Source of the DNA: Bacteroidaceae bacterium
GTDB taxonomy: Bacteria > Bacteroidota > Bacteroidia > Bacteroidales > Bacteroidaceae
Length of the DNA: 50,468 bases
Assembly: GCA_024401225.1 (NCBI GenBank)
Contig: JAKSLM010000017.1
Span: 1-50,468 of the forward strand
Direction of reading: 5' to 3'
Positions 28,601 to 38,276 of this stretch are shown here, piece by piece (positions within the stretch are counted from its first letter, which is position 1; every line of letters starts with the position of its first letter). Under the pieces are notes generated by a model that was not told the origin of the DNA, did no database searches, and was given only the letters and a program-made list of their open reading frames with translations. Position numbers and translations under genes: made by a program.

Positions 28601-29787
28601 GTAAAGGTGCGAGGCATTCCCGGATTATCCTCCGGTGCCCAATGAGTGCTTGATGTTCCATCCGGCGACACAAGGTAGAGTCCGTTATTGTCCGTAGCCA
28701 CCCACATGCCCTTAGCACCAGCAGAGGCTAACGAAGCTACAGAATTGGTACCGATCACATTCTTCGTGATGGAATGGCGACCGACATATTCAAAAGCGCT
28801 CTTGCTCGATGACTTCATCATCACACCCTTCCAATACACTCCTACCCACACATTCTGATAGGAATCGCAGAGCGCATCCTTTACGTTGCTCGTGGCAAGG
28901 TTGAAGTCATTAACCTGTATGGTGCTTTGAGTTACGGTATGGCTCCTCTCATGATAGATGCGAAGTCCACCTCCATCGGAAGATATAAAGATATTGCTTT
29001 CGCCCCAACGGCTGATGGACGACACCAATCCACACTCTGCTCCCGTTGCAACGCAATCGTATGTATCAGTTACAGAATTATACATGTACAATCCGTCTCT
29101 CGTAGTAGCCACATACAGGTTGCCCGTACCACTGACACACATCTTTATGGCATTCTGAATAGATGGATATTCCTTGAATTTGCCTTTTACCTGACGGAAA
29201 AGCTTGCGATGCGAGTTGATCAACCACACGTCTCCCTTGTAGTTGATGAAGCGGATAGGATCGGCCGATCCGTTTTCCGTTTGGTATTCCGTGGTCTGAT
29301 TCACCACAAACTGTCCATTACCCTTATTCTTCAGCACTCCACAACCATAACCAGCATAGCACAAAAGGAACAGTTTGTCACTAACCTTTTCGATGCTTAC
29401 CACACGTCCATGCAACGTATCGCCAGTTGCCGACACTAATGGAAGTTCGGTAAACTTGTCGGTTGCATAATTGTACATCTGGGCACCCATATCGGTACCT
29501 ATAATTAAAAGGTCGCGATTGTATTCACAAACGTACGTGCTCTCATCATGCAAGAGTGAAGACGGATCGTTATCATCGTGACGATACACATTCATCTTCA
29601 CCCTGTCGTAGCGGTTCAATCCGTTGGTAGTCGTAATCCAAATGTTATGACGGCTATCCTCATGGATGCTTCTGATTGCCGTGTTAGACAACCCTTGCTT
29701 GGAAGAAAAGAACGTTACATTCTGAGCCGAAACATGCATTACGACACAAAGAAACGAGTATATAAGGATGCAATATTTACGTAACAT
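25696..29787 (-). CDS. Hybrid two-component regulator of xylan use (HTCS)
   Basis: The 1363-residue protein has a signal peptide (1-22), a long periplasmic sensor of propeller repeats (about 23-680), a Y_Y_Y domain (about 690-765), one transmembrane helix (about 775-796, IIYFLLFLMACWAGYEYL), a histidine kinase (His828 in SHEIRTPM; ATPase domain with NAFKFTPDG and GIGLNL), a receiver (phospho-acceptor Asp1152 in ISDVMMPV) and an AraC-type DNA-binding domain (about 1262-1355). HTCS proteins bind an oligosaccharide directly in the periplasm and activate the adjacent polysaccharide locus; Prevotella bryantii XynR is the model for xylan. Its own -7 element (29838-29845) lacks the candidate operator found at three other promoters. 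Confidence 0.93.
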   Translation of the reverse strand: MLRKYCILIYSFLCVVMHVSAQNVTFFSSKQGLSNTAIRSIHEDSRHNIWITTTNGLNRYDRVKMNVYRHDDNDPSSLLHDESTYVCEYNRDLLIIGTDMGAQMYNYATDKFTELPLVSATGDTLHGRVVSIEKVSDKLFLLCYAGYGCGVLKNKGNGQFVVNQTTEYQTENGSADPIRFINYKGDVWLINSHRKLFRQVKGKFKEYPSIQNAIKMCVSGTGNLYVATTRDGLYMYNSVTDTYDCVATGAECGLVSSISRWGESNIFISSDGGGLRIYHERSHTVTQSTIQVNDFNLATSNVKDALCDSYQNVWVGVYWKGVMMKSSSKSAFEYVGRHSITKNVIGTNSVASLASAGAKGMWVATDNNGLYLVSPDGTSSTHWAPEDNPGMPRTFTAMHSCVDIEGRGQSDGAAPLLLGAFQGGLWKMEGGRLSLLTPDIIQVFDIKAGGNGHYWIASVGQGLYDYDLNTNTFVNYGGDADTQEVSAIGGNRYVNCVYVDRNNLYVGTADGVNLCQIGKGNRLTHVKKLLSGLSALQMACQGDYLWVATTKGLARIKSYDVKMYTTADGLPNNAVKSVLLHAGRLWLGTDVGMSCFDPKNETFTNYFAEDGLQDNEFSRTAALEANGKLYFGGVSGLTYFNVEHMESLRREARNVSLKLVDLSISNTVIHEGDLSGGYEILKGVLDDNPVINLYHTDNHFAIDLFTEGGVGQHIIYEYSVNNGEWQNQGDKTNRLVFDNLVPGTYNIKVRARLMDAVSPEREVKIIIHSPWYFTTWAKIIYFLLFLMACWAGYEYLKDRHQARDVLRRHRQEEEINEARIQFFMNISHEIRTPMTLILAPLEKLRMMDTDEEHQRNYNLIYQNSQRILRLINQLMDVRKIEKGQFQLEYSRVQLVPFIQNLYDLFAESAKRRGISFLFYHPKEDFDVYVDSHSLDKVVMNLLSNAFKFTPDGGTISITLSKCEEGSTEVENDEIPGTFKIEVLDSGVGISDEDKKKVFQRFYSAKHQNGYIGTGIGLNLTYLLVQMHDGEIEVSDNPTGVGSRFTVHLPIGSDKARSVSDRQLYSITDGDEKHGEMETEHASERVPDMPVQSSASQNMRHKNVLVVEDETSIRQYIHSELSADFTIHECPNGQEAWDYILANAEKVDLVISDVMMPVMEGTTLCQNVKSNYNTSHIPVILLTAKSSDADRIAGLSTGADAYLSKPFNVEVLRSTAASLLMSRNLIYGKAMTEKNKKENLEEVNIESADEQFMRRLMKVISANMDNPELSVEMLADEVGISRVHFYRKMKDLTGQSPRDFIKSVRLQEAARLLASKKIDITGVAVATGFKTLSTFSTSFKEMYGKSPSEFMKSKADEHKQSDNS

Positions 29788-29837
29788 GCGGTAAAAGTAT
29801 TAGCATTGTTGTTATGGTACTAATAAAAAGATGGGCG

Positions 29838-29845
29838 CAAAGATA
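29838..29845 (-). promoter_or_regulatory. -7 element of the regulator gene
   Basis: TATCTTTG on the minus strand, about 50 bases before the ATG at 29787. No TTTG at the expected -33 distance and no copy of the two-part operator upstream. Confidence 0.5.
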
Positions 29846-29899
29846 ATACTTTTTTTAAGATTTAGCCCCTCGTTTCGTCCTTTTTTATCAAAATATAGC

Positions 29900-29931
29900 A
29901 AAAAAAGGAGCGGTTATAATTAACCGCCCCT
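29900..29931 (-). terminator. Terminator of the 1160-residue protein gene
   Basis: On the minus strand AGGGGCGGTTA pairs with TAACCGCTCC across a short A/T loop (29931-29907), followed by seven T (29906-29900). It separates the large-protein gene from the regulator. Confidence 0.85.
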
Positions 29932-29999
29932 ATTTATGATGGAGTAAAAGGGATGCAGACGATGTTTTTTGCACCTGTCTGCAAAACCCTATTGTGTCA

Positions 30000-32900
30000 T
30001 TACTTTACGATAACCTTCTTTACATTACCGTCGCTCAACTTAACGATGTTGATACCCTTCTGGAGGTTAGTAGCCTTAGCACCGTTGATACCGTAGATAC
30101 CTACTACTGTGTTGCGCTGTGCATTAACAGTTGTGATGTCAGAAGCGAGCTTCTCAGCAGCAGCTGCATAGTCGAAGCCTTCAAGTGGAGCTACGAAGTA
30201 GAGGTTAGCATCGTCTACCCAAGTGTTAGTATCCCAACCAGTAGTTGGATTACCATCCTTCTGTGCAAGACCTGAAGTATAGTTCTCAACAACACCGATA
30301 GTTACCTTGCTGCCTTCCTTAACCTGGATGCCCTTAGCAACTGAAACGCGAACCTGCTGGTAACCGCCAATTGCGAATGGAGCCATAACTGGAGCCTCGT
30401 CGTCTACCTGAGCGAAGATGTACTTATCCCAAATGCCCTCTTCGTTCTGAGCGTTGTAAAGGAGGTCACCGCTCTTTACTGTACGAGTGTCAAGACGGAA
30501 GTCGTAAACACCTGCTGGGAGGTTCTCAATAACCTGAGTGATGCGGTAGTCGCTTGCACCATAGTTATTGATCATGATGTTTGAAACTGGCTTGTTTTCA
30601 GAAGCTGCATCACCTGAGAAGTGAACTGTACCGTTGAACTGGCCAGCCTCAGGATCACCCTGCTCGATAGTCCAACCTGGAAGGTCAGCTGTACCGCTCT
30701 GGAAGTTACCACCTGTAGAAGTTGTGTAGAACTTAGGGTTCTTGATGAATGCCTCAAGGCTTACACCTGTAGTAGCACGCTGGTAACCATCGTCATTGTA
30801 AGTACCATCCTCTGGCCATTCCTCTGGAACGTCACCTGAGTTGTACCATACTTCTTCGAGAAGAAGAGCATCGAGGTAAGAGTTTGTAGATACTTCCTTA
30901 TAGAATGCACCTGTGTTCTGCTTGTTGAGAGCGTCGATTACTTCTGAGTTGTCAGTAGCAAGAGCATCAGCTGCCTCGAACTCTGGAGTGAATACGTTGA
31001 GAGCCATAGCCAACTCAACTGCCTTCTGTGCCTGGTAAGTAATAGTATTAACGATGTCAGCAACATTGTCAATCTGACCTGAGAGAGACTTAACCTTTGA
31101 TGCAATCTCTGCGAGTTCTGCATCAGTAAGAGTGTTTGGATCAACTGCGTCGTACTCAGCAATAACCTTCTCTACTTCGATAGCGATAGTGCTCTGCTTG
31201 TACTTAGCGTCGAGACCTTCGTACTTAGACTTAGCATTGTTGAAACCATTTACGAAATCCTTGAAGCTTGTGATACGAGCTACGAGCTTAGCACCCTTAG
31301 CGTTGAGTTCGTCGATCATTTCCTCGATAGCTGCAGGAGATGTGAATGTACCAGTCTTAGCACGCTCGAGAGCCTCAACGAATGCCTGCTTTGTCTCACC
31401 ATCGTAGTTGTCACCTGCATTGGCAGCGATAGCATCAGCATCCTCGATAGCCTTTTCGAGCAACTGCTTGTAGTAACCAGCAGAAGAAGAAGGCTTAGAC
31501 TGAACTGACATGCCTGTAAGGATGAGACCACCCCAACCTGAGTGAGTTACGAACTCTACATAGTAGAAGCCATCCTCAGCAACTGAGAATTCATATACAA
31601 GTTCCTTGACAACTGATTCTGCACCAGCATCTGCAACGTCATACTCTGGAGACTGCTCTGGAATTTCGTAGATAGGTTCACCCAATGAATTGTAGATTGC
31701 AGTAGTGTACTTCTTGTTAGGATCAGAACCCTGCCATGTAGCCATGCGGTAAGAGAGTTGCCACTCACCTGCCTCAAGATAAAGTGCTTCAGCAGCAGTT
31801 ACACCGTCAGGAAGCTGATCGCCGATAGCACCCATTGCAGCATACTTACCAAATGCCATAACACCTTCCGAACCACCACGCTGTGCGATATAGATACCGT
31901 GGCTTGGAGCGTCAGAAGTACCCATCATACGTGGAGCTCCTGAGAATGAGTCTGTCAAACTACCAATACGATCGTCTGATTCATCTGAGTGACCTGACCA
32001 ACCGAGTGGGAGTGTATTGATATCGTAGTTCTCGAAGTCAGACTTGTAAGCAATGACAACCTCTTCGCCACCGCCGCCTTCACCTACTGTGAATGTAAGC
32101 TTAGTAGGCTCTGTTGATGGAAGACCAAGAGCGTTGATAAGACCTGTGATAGTAAGAACGTACTCACCGTCCTTAAGACCTGATACAGGAATAGTGATTG
32201 TGCGACCATCCTCCGAGAGAGTCATCTCAACCTTTGTATTAGTTGCACCAAGAGCAAGAACTGCTGATGCCTTTGAGATGTCAACAGCCGACTTGAATGT
32301 GATAACGATCTCGTTAAGTTCATCGCCGTTGATACCGAACTCGAAGTTAGATGGCTTAGAAGTCTCGATGATTGGGTTAGACCAAGCAGCAGCCTCAACC
32401 GAGAAATCCTCATAGTAAGCTGGTTCATCCTCACAACCGAAAACGACTACGTCGCCTTCAAGGTCAGCGCTTGGGCGTACCTTAGAAGTATAAAGGATGC
32501 GATCGTCGCCTGAGAATGAAACGCGGATATCATCATTCTCATTGAATGCAGCATCAGCTGGGAAGATATAAAGGAAACCATCCTCCTTACCTTCTACGAA
32601 CTCAACCTCGATCTCTTCACCGTTAAGGAATACCTTTGCTGTTGAAGGATCAACGCTGAATGTACCGTTGTTCTTCTTTGCAAGGTCAGCGAGGTTAGTC
32701 TTGTAACCGAAGTCGATCTTGATTGCTTCCATGTTGAATGTAGCCTGCTTGATAGCTACGTTCTCCTCTACGAGGATATCGTCAAGAAGGTATTCAACTG
32801 GGCTCTTCATGTTAGCAATGAAGAAGTACATCTCTGGAATTTCACCACCCCAGAACTCCTTATAAGTTTCGCCATTACCACCGAACTCTGCAGGGAAGTT

Positions 32901-33482
32901 TGCGTTACCAACCCAACTACGGCTGTCAACTACTTCCTTAACAAGTTCACGGCTAGGATTGAACACAAGGAAAGTGAAACGTTGCCACTGCTCTGTAAGA
33001 CCAGTAACAGAGTTAAGACCGAACTCCGACTTATCTGCTGCCATAAGGGAGATATCGAAGTTCTCCATACCCTTTGACATCCAAGAAGTGATCTTAGTGT
33101 CCTGAGTATTGCCATCAGCATCAATGAATGTAGGAGCAGCCTTCATCCAGAATGATACACGGTAAGGAGTCTCAAGCTTAACGTCGCTCAAACCAATCTT
33201 GAAACCGCGGTCCCAGTTGTATGCATCAGCATTACCTGAGTTGTTTGCACGGAAGCAGTATTCACCGCTGTGTGCATCCTGAGAATACTTTTCTGTCCAG
33301 TCATCACCACCCTGAACGTTTACCCAGTCGCCATGAATGCTACCGAGATTTGGTGTGAGGGCATACTCAGTATTGTACTTCTCATCGGAATCCTCGAAAC
33401 CGAGCGAAGCTACAACTCTTTTCTGTGCCTGTGCCAACAATGCTGCTGACACAAAACCAATCGTAAGTAAAAGTTTCTTCAT
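30000..33482 (-). CDS. Large secreted multidomain protein, paralogue 1
   Basis: The 1160-residue protein has a signal peptide (1-19, QAQ) and no catalytic motif that I recognise. Visible regions: a jelly-roll-like N-terminal domain (about 22-240, 'VASLGFED', 'YRVSFWMKA'), an Ig-like region (250-350), a second Ig/Big_5-like domain (about 365-470), a further carbohydrate-binding-like sandwich (about 480-670), a helical FIVAR-like bundle (about 690-920), a last sandwich (about 960-1110) and the C-terminal tail GIYGINGAKAT ... VKKVIVK. It shares order and motifs with the next gene upstream. The shared operator-like motif places it in the xylan regulon. A surface glycan-binding or adhesin role is inference. 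Confidence 0.75.
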   Translation of the reverse strand: MKKLLLTIGFVSAALLAQAQKRVVASLGFEDSDEKYNTEYALTPNLGSIHGDWVNVQGGDDWTEKYSQDAHSGEYCFRANNSGNADAYNWDRGFKIGLSDVKLETPYRVSFWMKAAPTFIDADGNTQDTKITSWMSKGMENFDISLMAADKSEFGLNSVTGLTEQWQRFTFLVFNPSRELVKEVVDSRSWVGNANFPAEFGGNGETYKEFWGGEIPEMYFFIANMKSPVEYLLDDILVEENVAIKQATFNMEAIKIDFGYKTNLADLAKKNNGTFSVDPSTAKVFLNGEEIEVEFVEGKEDGFLYIFPADAAFNENDDIRVSFSGDDRILYTSKVRPSADLEGDVVVFGCEDEPAYYEDFSVEAAAWSNPIIETSKPSNFEFGINGDELNEIVITFKSAVDISKASAVLALGATNTKVEMTLSEDGRTITIPVSGLKDGEYVLTITGLINALGLPSTEPTKLTFTVGEGGGGEEVVIAYKSDFENYDINTLPLGWSGHSDESDDRIGSLTDSFSGAPRMMGTSDAPSHGIYIAQRGGSEGVMAFGKYAAMGAIGDQLPDGVTAAEALYLEAGEWQLSYRMATWQGSDPNKKYTTAIYNSLGEPIYEIPEQSPEYDVADAGAESVVKELVYEFSVAEDGFYYVEFVTHSGWGGLILTGMSVQSKPSSSAGYYKQLLEKAIEDADAIAANAGDNYDGETKQAFVEALERAKTGTFTSPAAIEEMIDELNAKGAKLVARITSFKDFVNGFNNAKSKYEGLDAKYKQSTIAIEVEKVIAEYDAVDPNTLTDAELAEIASKVKSLSGQIDNVADIVNTITYQAQKAVELAMALNVFTPEFEAADALATDNSEVIDALNKQNTGAFYKEVSTNSYLDALLLEEVWYNSGDVPEEWPEDGTYNDDGYQRATTGVSLEAFIKNPKFYTTSTGGNFQSGTADLPGWTIEQGDPEAGQFNGTVHFSGDAASENKPVSNIMINNYGASDYRITQVIENLPAGVYDFRLDTRTVKSGDLLYNAQNEEGIWDKYIFAQVDDEAPVMAPFAIGGYQQVRVSVAKGIQVKEGSKVTIGVVENYTSGLAQKDGNPTTGWDTNTWVDDANLYFVAPLEGFDYAAAAEKLASDITTVNAQRNTVVGIYGINGAKATNLQKGINIVKLSDGNVKKVIVK

Positions 33483-33595
33483 GAGAAAAATAATTAAATA
33501 AATAAAGGTTTGTTAATATGTATTATTTCTTTTCTTCCTATTTATATAAAGGTGTAGTCAAGTTCGAATCACAACAATCATTCAAAATGACGCTG

Positions 33596-33674
33596 CAAAA
33601 GTACAATATTATTTATAAAATATGTTTATCTACCGTTACATTGCTTTCGTTTTATGTAACAAAAATGTGTTTTT
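33596..33674 (-). promoter_or_regulatory. Promoter and candidate HTCS operator of paralogue 1
   Basis: The minus-strand -7 element is TACTTTTG (33603-33596), about 114 bases upstream of the ATG. Plus-strand half sites are GTTACATTG (33635-33643) and TGTAACAAAA (33655-33664) followed by ATGTGTTTTT. Spacing to the -7 element is 31 bp, as at the other two promoters. Confidence 0.65.
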
Positions 33675-33723
33675 CTGCATTTTATCCTTTCCTGCGGACA
33701 ATTATGTCCTATGCCATAGATAG

Positions 33724-33763
33724 AAAAAAGCTGAGCAGTAGCCAACATGACTTACTGCTCAGC
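33724..33763 (-). terminator. Terminator of paralogue 2
   Basis: GCTGAGCAGTA (33730-33740) pairs perfectly with TACTGCTCAGC (33753-33763), followed on the minus strand by six T (33729-33724). It lies 57 bases after the stop codon at 33820. Confidence 0.88.
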
Positions 33764-33819
33764 ATTATCATTACATTGCACGTAGAGTGCAAAAATATCG
33801 TATCAGAATACCGTTTCGA

Positions 33820-36800
33820 TTATCGACGGATCACCTTGTTTACACGCTGGCTGCCATCAGACATTGTATCAACGCGGATGAGTACACCCTTACCGTCAAC
33901 TACCTTGCGGCCGTTGAGGTCGAAGTACTGAGTCTTCACTGCTTCACCAGCAACTGTATTGTCAAGAACCTTGATGTCTGTTGAGATCTCAGCCTCGAGC
34001 TTAGCAGCAGCTGCAGCATAGTCGAATGTAGGATGAGGAGCTGACATCTTAAGCTTAGCATTGTCGAATGAAGCGAAACCGTCACGCTGTGCAACTGCCT
34101 CTGTACCTTCTGGGCCGAAGAAGATCACCTGGGCACCGAGAGTAACCTTACCAGCGTTAGCGCCGTCCTCAACTGGGTTGATTGTGACGTCATCGATGAG
34201 AGTCTCTGTCATGCCGTAGTACTGACCGATGTTAGTAACTTCGAATGGCTTCTTAATCTCATCCTGACCTGCCTGCTTAACATAGAGGTAAGAAGGAGTT
34301 GCACCAGCTGGATCGAGCAAGTTATCTGAGCCTACGAATGAGCGGTCGCAGCAGTCACCACCGATTGAGTAGATACCTACTGGGATATCAGTGATTGTCT
34401 GGAATACCTCGAAGTCAGTTCCCCAACGTGTACCTGCCTGTGAGTTAGCGATGTTGGCTGGTGCTACTGGTATGTTAGAACCTGACCAACCACCCCAGCC
34501 CCAGTCAGCTGCGTAGCCGTTTGGTGCGTTGAACTCCCAACCTGGGCAAGTGCCATCAGAAGCAGCCTGAGTGAGTGGCTGAGGCAAATTAGAAGGGAGA
34601 AGAGTGTAGAATACAGAGTTGCGGATGAAACCACTGAGGTCGAGCGACTGTGGAACGTAGAGGTTGTCCTCACTTGGCTCCTCGTCTGGGAACTCAAGAC
34701 CTTCGAACTTGTAACCATTAGCGATAGCCTTGTAGAGAGATGCTGTAACCATCTTCTTGAGAGTAGCAGCAAGAGCCTGATCGTCAGTTACGGCCTCGTC
34801 CTGAGCAGCAATAACCATGTCGTTTGCATAAGCCTCGCTATTCTCGCCATTATTGAACTGATCGAGAGTAATGTAAGAATTTGCAAGCTTATTAACCTGG
34901 TCAATGAGAAGTTCAACACCTACGCCTGCTGTCATGAGGTTATTGTTGAGAGCATGGAGAGTCTGCATCTCGTCTACGAGAGGGAGGAGTGTTTCGTTGT
35001 CGATAGTGTAGCCTGCAACACCGGCAAACTTCTCAACAAACTGAACTGCCTGACTGTATGAGTCAAGAGCAACGTACTTAGTACCCTTCATGCTTTCGAT
35101 CTGAGCCTCAAGCTGGCTGTATGCAGTATCGTAGTTAGTGATAGCATTGCGGCGTGCAGCCATATCCTTTACATACTGCTCGAGGTTCTCGATAGCCTTA
35201 GTGTACTCCTCACCAGTGTGGTAAGTTACAGTCTTAGCCTCGTTGATAGCAGCCTCGAGTGCATCGCGAGTAGCACCTGCATACTCATCACCAGCAGCAT
35301 TCTGAAGCTCAGCCTCTGCAAGTGCAACAGCATCGTTGAGCTGAGTGTGCCAGAATACAGCAAGTGAACCCATCTTCTGAACCTTGATATTACCAAGGCT
35401 TGACTCACCTGTCATATACCACTTGAGGATATACTGACCAGCATGCTCTGGTGTCCAAGAGAATTCAATCTTAAGTGGTTCAACGCTTGCATCGCGGCTA
35501 CCGTTGACAGAAGCAGTTACATTATCAGTACGCTCGTATACGACAGCATTGCCGTTTTCAACATCGAGGATCTTGAATGTGTAGTCATTGTTATCACCCT
35601 TCCAGTTGACACAATACCAAGTGAAGTTGTAGCGAGCCTCATCCATCATGAATGCTGGTTCTCCAGCCTGTTCTGAAGTCTCACCATATGTCATGTAGTA
35701 TACATTCTCTGGATCACCACCCATGTTACGGTTGTAGTATGCAACTGGGAGGTTAGGTACATTACTGTAAACGAAGAAGCGTGCACGCTGGCCGATACCC
35801 TGAGTACTACCCTTTTCACATGGTACTACAACAGTCTCACCATCTATATTACGGCTCTCGTAGATTGTCCAACCCTCACCCTGGTCAGGTGTACAGTCAT
35901 TACCTACATTTGCGAAGTTACCATTTACTACAGTCTGGTTGTCAGCAGTCTCACCCTGGCCGATCTCATAAGTCTTAACATCGAGACCCCATACGATGAT
36001 TGCGTTACCATATCCACCAGTATTTGTTGTGAGGCGGAGTACATAGTTACCAGCCTTACAGCCCTCTACGTTGAATGAGATAGCGCTTACAGCATTTGCT
36101 GGAGTGCCCTGGTCTGCCTGATGAACCTCAGCAGAACCATTGCCCGATGCTACGACATCACCTGCCTCATTCTTGAGTTCATAAAGGAAGTTACCGCTAT
36201 TGCCCTGCCATGCAGAAGCGAGGATAGTGATCTGTACGTCGCCATCAGGGAGAGTAAGCTTAGCATCAGCCTTCTCACCATAGCTGAGAGCTGTACCCAA
36301 CTCATTTGCATCACGCTGTGAGAGGTAGAAGCCCTTAGTGTACTTACCATCTGCTGGGAAGTCGAACATACGGATTCCAGAACCTGCAGGAACAACCTCC
36401 TCACCGTTGAAGTAAGAAGTCCAGTTCTCTGAGTGGTTACCGTTTTCACCCTTAACATCGATTGTTGCAACGTCTGTGTATTCGATACCTGCAACAGAAA
36501 CCTTACCAGTCTCGAATGAGATCTGTACATCCTTGTAAGCCTGTACGCCGACAGCACTTACGATGCGGCTTACAGTCACCTTGTACGCCCCCTTGCGAAG
36601 CTCAGCCTTGCAAGTGAATACTGCACTCTTACCAGTCTCTGCGCCAGTGTCCTTAAGATCGAGCTTCAATGGCTCCTTAAGGCTGCCACCAGAGATGTAT
36701 GCGATAGGAGCATCCTTACCTGTCAAGCAGATATCCTTATCGAATGTGAATGTGAACTCATCTGTGTCCTCATCAAGCTCGAAGCTGCCATCCTTAGGAT

Positions 36801-37800
36801 TTGAAGTGACAAGCTTAGGCTCCTGCCAGATTATAGACTCAACAACGATTGACTCGTCAACGAACGAAGCCTCGTCTGTGAAGCTTGGTACATCAACGCC
36901 GTCGCCTGGAGTCTGGCTGCCTGAGTACTTGATGCCTGAGTTAGTAGCGTCGAATGATACGCGAACCTCAGCACCTTCTTCCATTTCATCTGTTGTGAAG
37001 ATATAAAGATTGCCATCTTCCTTGAGCTCTACTGCCTCTACAGCAACCTCTTCACCGTTGGCAGTAACCTTAGCACATGAAGGATCGAGCGAGATAACAC
37101 CGCCGTTTTCCTTAACGAGCTGAGCAATGTTAGTGCTGAAACCGAAGTCAACCTTGATTGCATACTCCGAGTTGTAGCATGATGCGATAGGAGCCTCTTC
37201 TACGATAACATCATCGATCAGGTACTCACCCACGCTCTTCACTGTGAGACGGAGGAAACGGTTTGCGCCGAGTGGGTTTGGATCGTCCGCCTTGACCCTT
37301 GGATAGATCTCCTGCTGATATTCGTCAGTAGTGTAGCGGAAGATAGCTGACTTTGTGTTGTACGAGTAAGAATTGAAGCCCGACACATCCTTCTTCTGGC
37401 TGTAATAGCCGTTTTCTGTAGGAAGCACGAAAGGCATGTCGCAGTTTTCGTCACCACACATAAGTGCGAGACCGATCACCGCTGCAGGATCAGTTTTTGC
37501 AGATACACGAACACGATAGTTTGTGTTTGGCTTAATCTGAAGGCCATCAAACTTGAGCACACGCTCCCAATCGTTAGCTGCGCCAGCAGTTTCCGGTGTG
37601 TTGACGTAAATAGCGCCATCACCTGTTGCGGCATCGCTATTGCCAAACTCGATCTGGCCACCAGCATCAACCCAGTTGCCATACCAATTGACAGTATCAG
37701 GTGCTGTTTCGCCGGCCTCAGCTCCATACTTGAGAACCTGAGCCTCTACAACACTTGAAGAAAACGCTGCCACAAAAGCAAAAGTAAAAAGTTTCTTCAT
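33820..37800 (-). CDS. Large secreted multidomain protein, paralogue 2
   Basis: The 1326-residue protein has a signal peptide (1-20, VEAQ) and the same plan as the gene downstream: N-terminal jelly-roll-like domain, Ig-like domain with KVDFGFSTN and SLDPSCAKV (paralogue 1 has KIDFGYKTN and SVDPSTAKV), a Big_5-like domain, carbohydrate-binding-like sandwiches, a long helical FIVAR-like region (about 840-1090), a final sandwich ending FDYAAAAAKLEAEIST and the tail YFDLNGRKV ... VNKVIRR. No glycosidase or esterase motif was found. Separate promoter and terminator from paralogue 1. Binding of xylan or anchoring at the cell surface is a reasonable hypothesis only. Confidence 0.75.
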   Translation of the reverse strand: MKKLFTFAFVAAFSSSVVEAQVLKYGAEAGETAPDTVNWYGNWVDAGGQIEFGNSDAATGDGAIYVNTPETAGAANDWERVLKFDGLQIKPNTNYRVRVSAKTDPAAVIGLALMCGDENCDMPFVLPTENGYYSQKKDVSGFNSYSYNTKSAIFRYTTDEYQQEIYPRVKADDPNPLGANRFLRLTVKSVGEYLIDDVIVEEAPIASCYNSEYAIKVDFGFSTNIAQLVKENGGVISLDPSCAKVTANGEEVAVEAVELKEDGNLYIFTTDEMEEGAEVRVSFDATNSGIKYSGSQTPGDGVDVPSFTDEASFVDESIVVESIIWQEPKLVTSNPKDGSFELDEDTDEFTFTFDKDICLTGKDAPIAYISGGSLKEPLKLDLKDTGAETGKSAVFTCKAELRKGAYKVTVSRIVSAVGVQAYKDVQISFETGKVSVAGIEYTDVATIDVKGENGNHSENWTSYFNGEEVVPAGSGIRMFDFPADGKYTKGFYLSQRDANELGTALSYGEKADAKLTLPDGDVQITILASAWQGNSGNFLYELKNEAGDVVASGNGSAEVHQADQGTPANAVSAISFNVEGCKAGNYVLRLTTNTGGYGNAIIVWGLDVKTYEIGQGETADNQTVVNGNFANVGNDCTPDQGEGWTIYESRNIDGETVVVPCEKGSTQGIGQRARFFVYSNVPNLPVAYYNRNMGGDPENVYYMTYGETSEQAGEPAFMMDEARYNFTWYCVNWKGDNNDYTFKILDVENGNAVVYERTDNVTASVNGSRDASVEPLKIEFSWTPEHAGQYILKWYMTGESSLGNIKVQKMGSLAVFWHTQLNDAVALAEAELQNAAGDEYAGATRDALEAAINEAKTVTYHTGEEYTKAIENLEQYVKDMAARRNAITNYDTAYSQLEAQIESMKGTKYVALDSYSQAVQFVEKFAGVAGYTIDNETLLPLVDEMQTLHALNNNLMTAGVGVELLIDQVNKLANSYITLDQFNNGENSEAYANDMVIAAQDEAVTDDQALAATLKKMVTASLYKAIANGYKFEGLEFPDEEPSEDNLYVPQSLDLSGFIRNSVFYTLLPSNLPQPLTQAASDGTCPGWEFNAPNGYAADWGWGGWSGSNIPVAPANIANSQAGTRWGTDFEVFQTITDIPVGIYSIGGDCCDRSFVGSDNLLDPAGATPSYLYVKQAGQDEIKKPFEVTNIGQYYGMTETLIDDVTINPVEDGANAGKVTLGAQVIFFGPEGTEAVAQRDGFASFDNAKLKMSAPHPTFDYAAAAAKLEAEISTDIKVLDNTVAGEAVKTQYFDLNGRKVVDGKGVLIRVDTMSDGSQRVNKVIRR

Positions 37801-37905
37801 GAGATTAATAATTAAATTAAAAATGATTTGTATGTAAGATTATTCTTTTTCATAATATGCAGGCATCAACAACGACACCCCTTTATTATTGCTTGATTTC
37901 CTTTG

Positions 37906-37985
37906 CAAATGTACGACATTATTATTATATATATGTATGTTTGTCGTTACATTGATTTCACGAGATGTTACAAAAGGATGTATTT
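37906..37985 (-). promoter_or_regulatory. Promoter and candidate HTCS operator of paralogue 2
   Basis: The minus-strand -7 element is TACATTTG (37913-37906). Plus-strand half sites are GTTACATTG (37946-37954) and TGTTACAAAAGGATGTATTT (37966-37985). The start-to-start distance of the half sites is 20 bp and the gap to the -7 element is 32 bp. Confidence 0.65.
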
Positions 37986-38276
37986 GACACGAATTAAGCA
38001 TTCACAATGCAATTTTCTCTACAACAACAGGCATCTTACCCCACATTCACACTCATTTCAAGTCATTATTTCTGCATTTTCATCTAGACAATAGGGGCTG
38101 AACATTTCATTTTATGTCACATCGCAATGTACAAAAATGCAGTTTTTCTTCTTCAAAGCACCGGAAATCGCCATAAAAATGTAACATTGCCTTCAGATTA
38201 TAATACATTTTGCCTTAATGTAACAAATCAGACAGCCTTAGAAACAATTGAGGAAATAATATAGTCGGAAAAAGCC

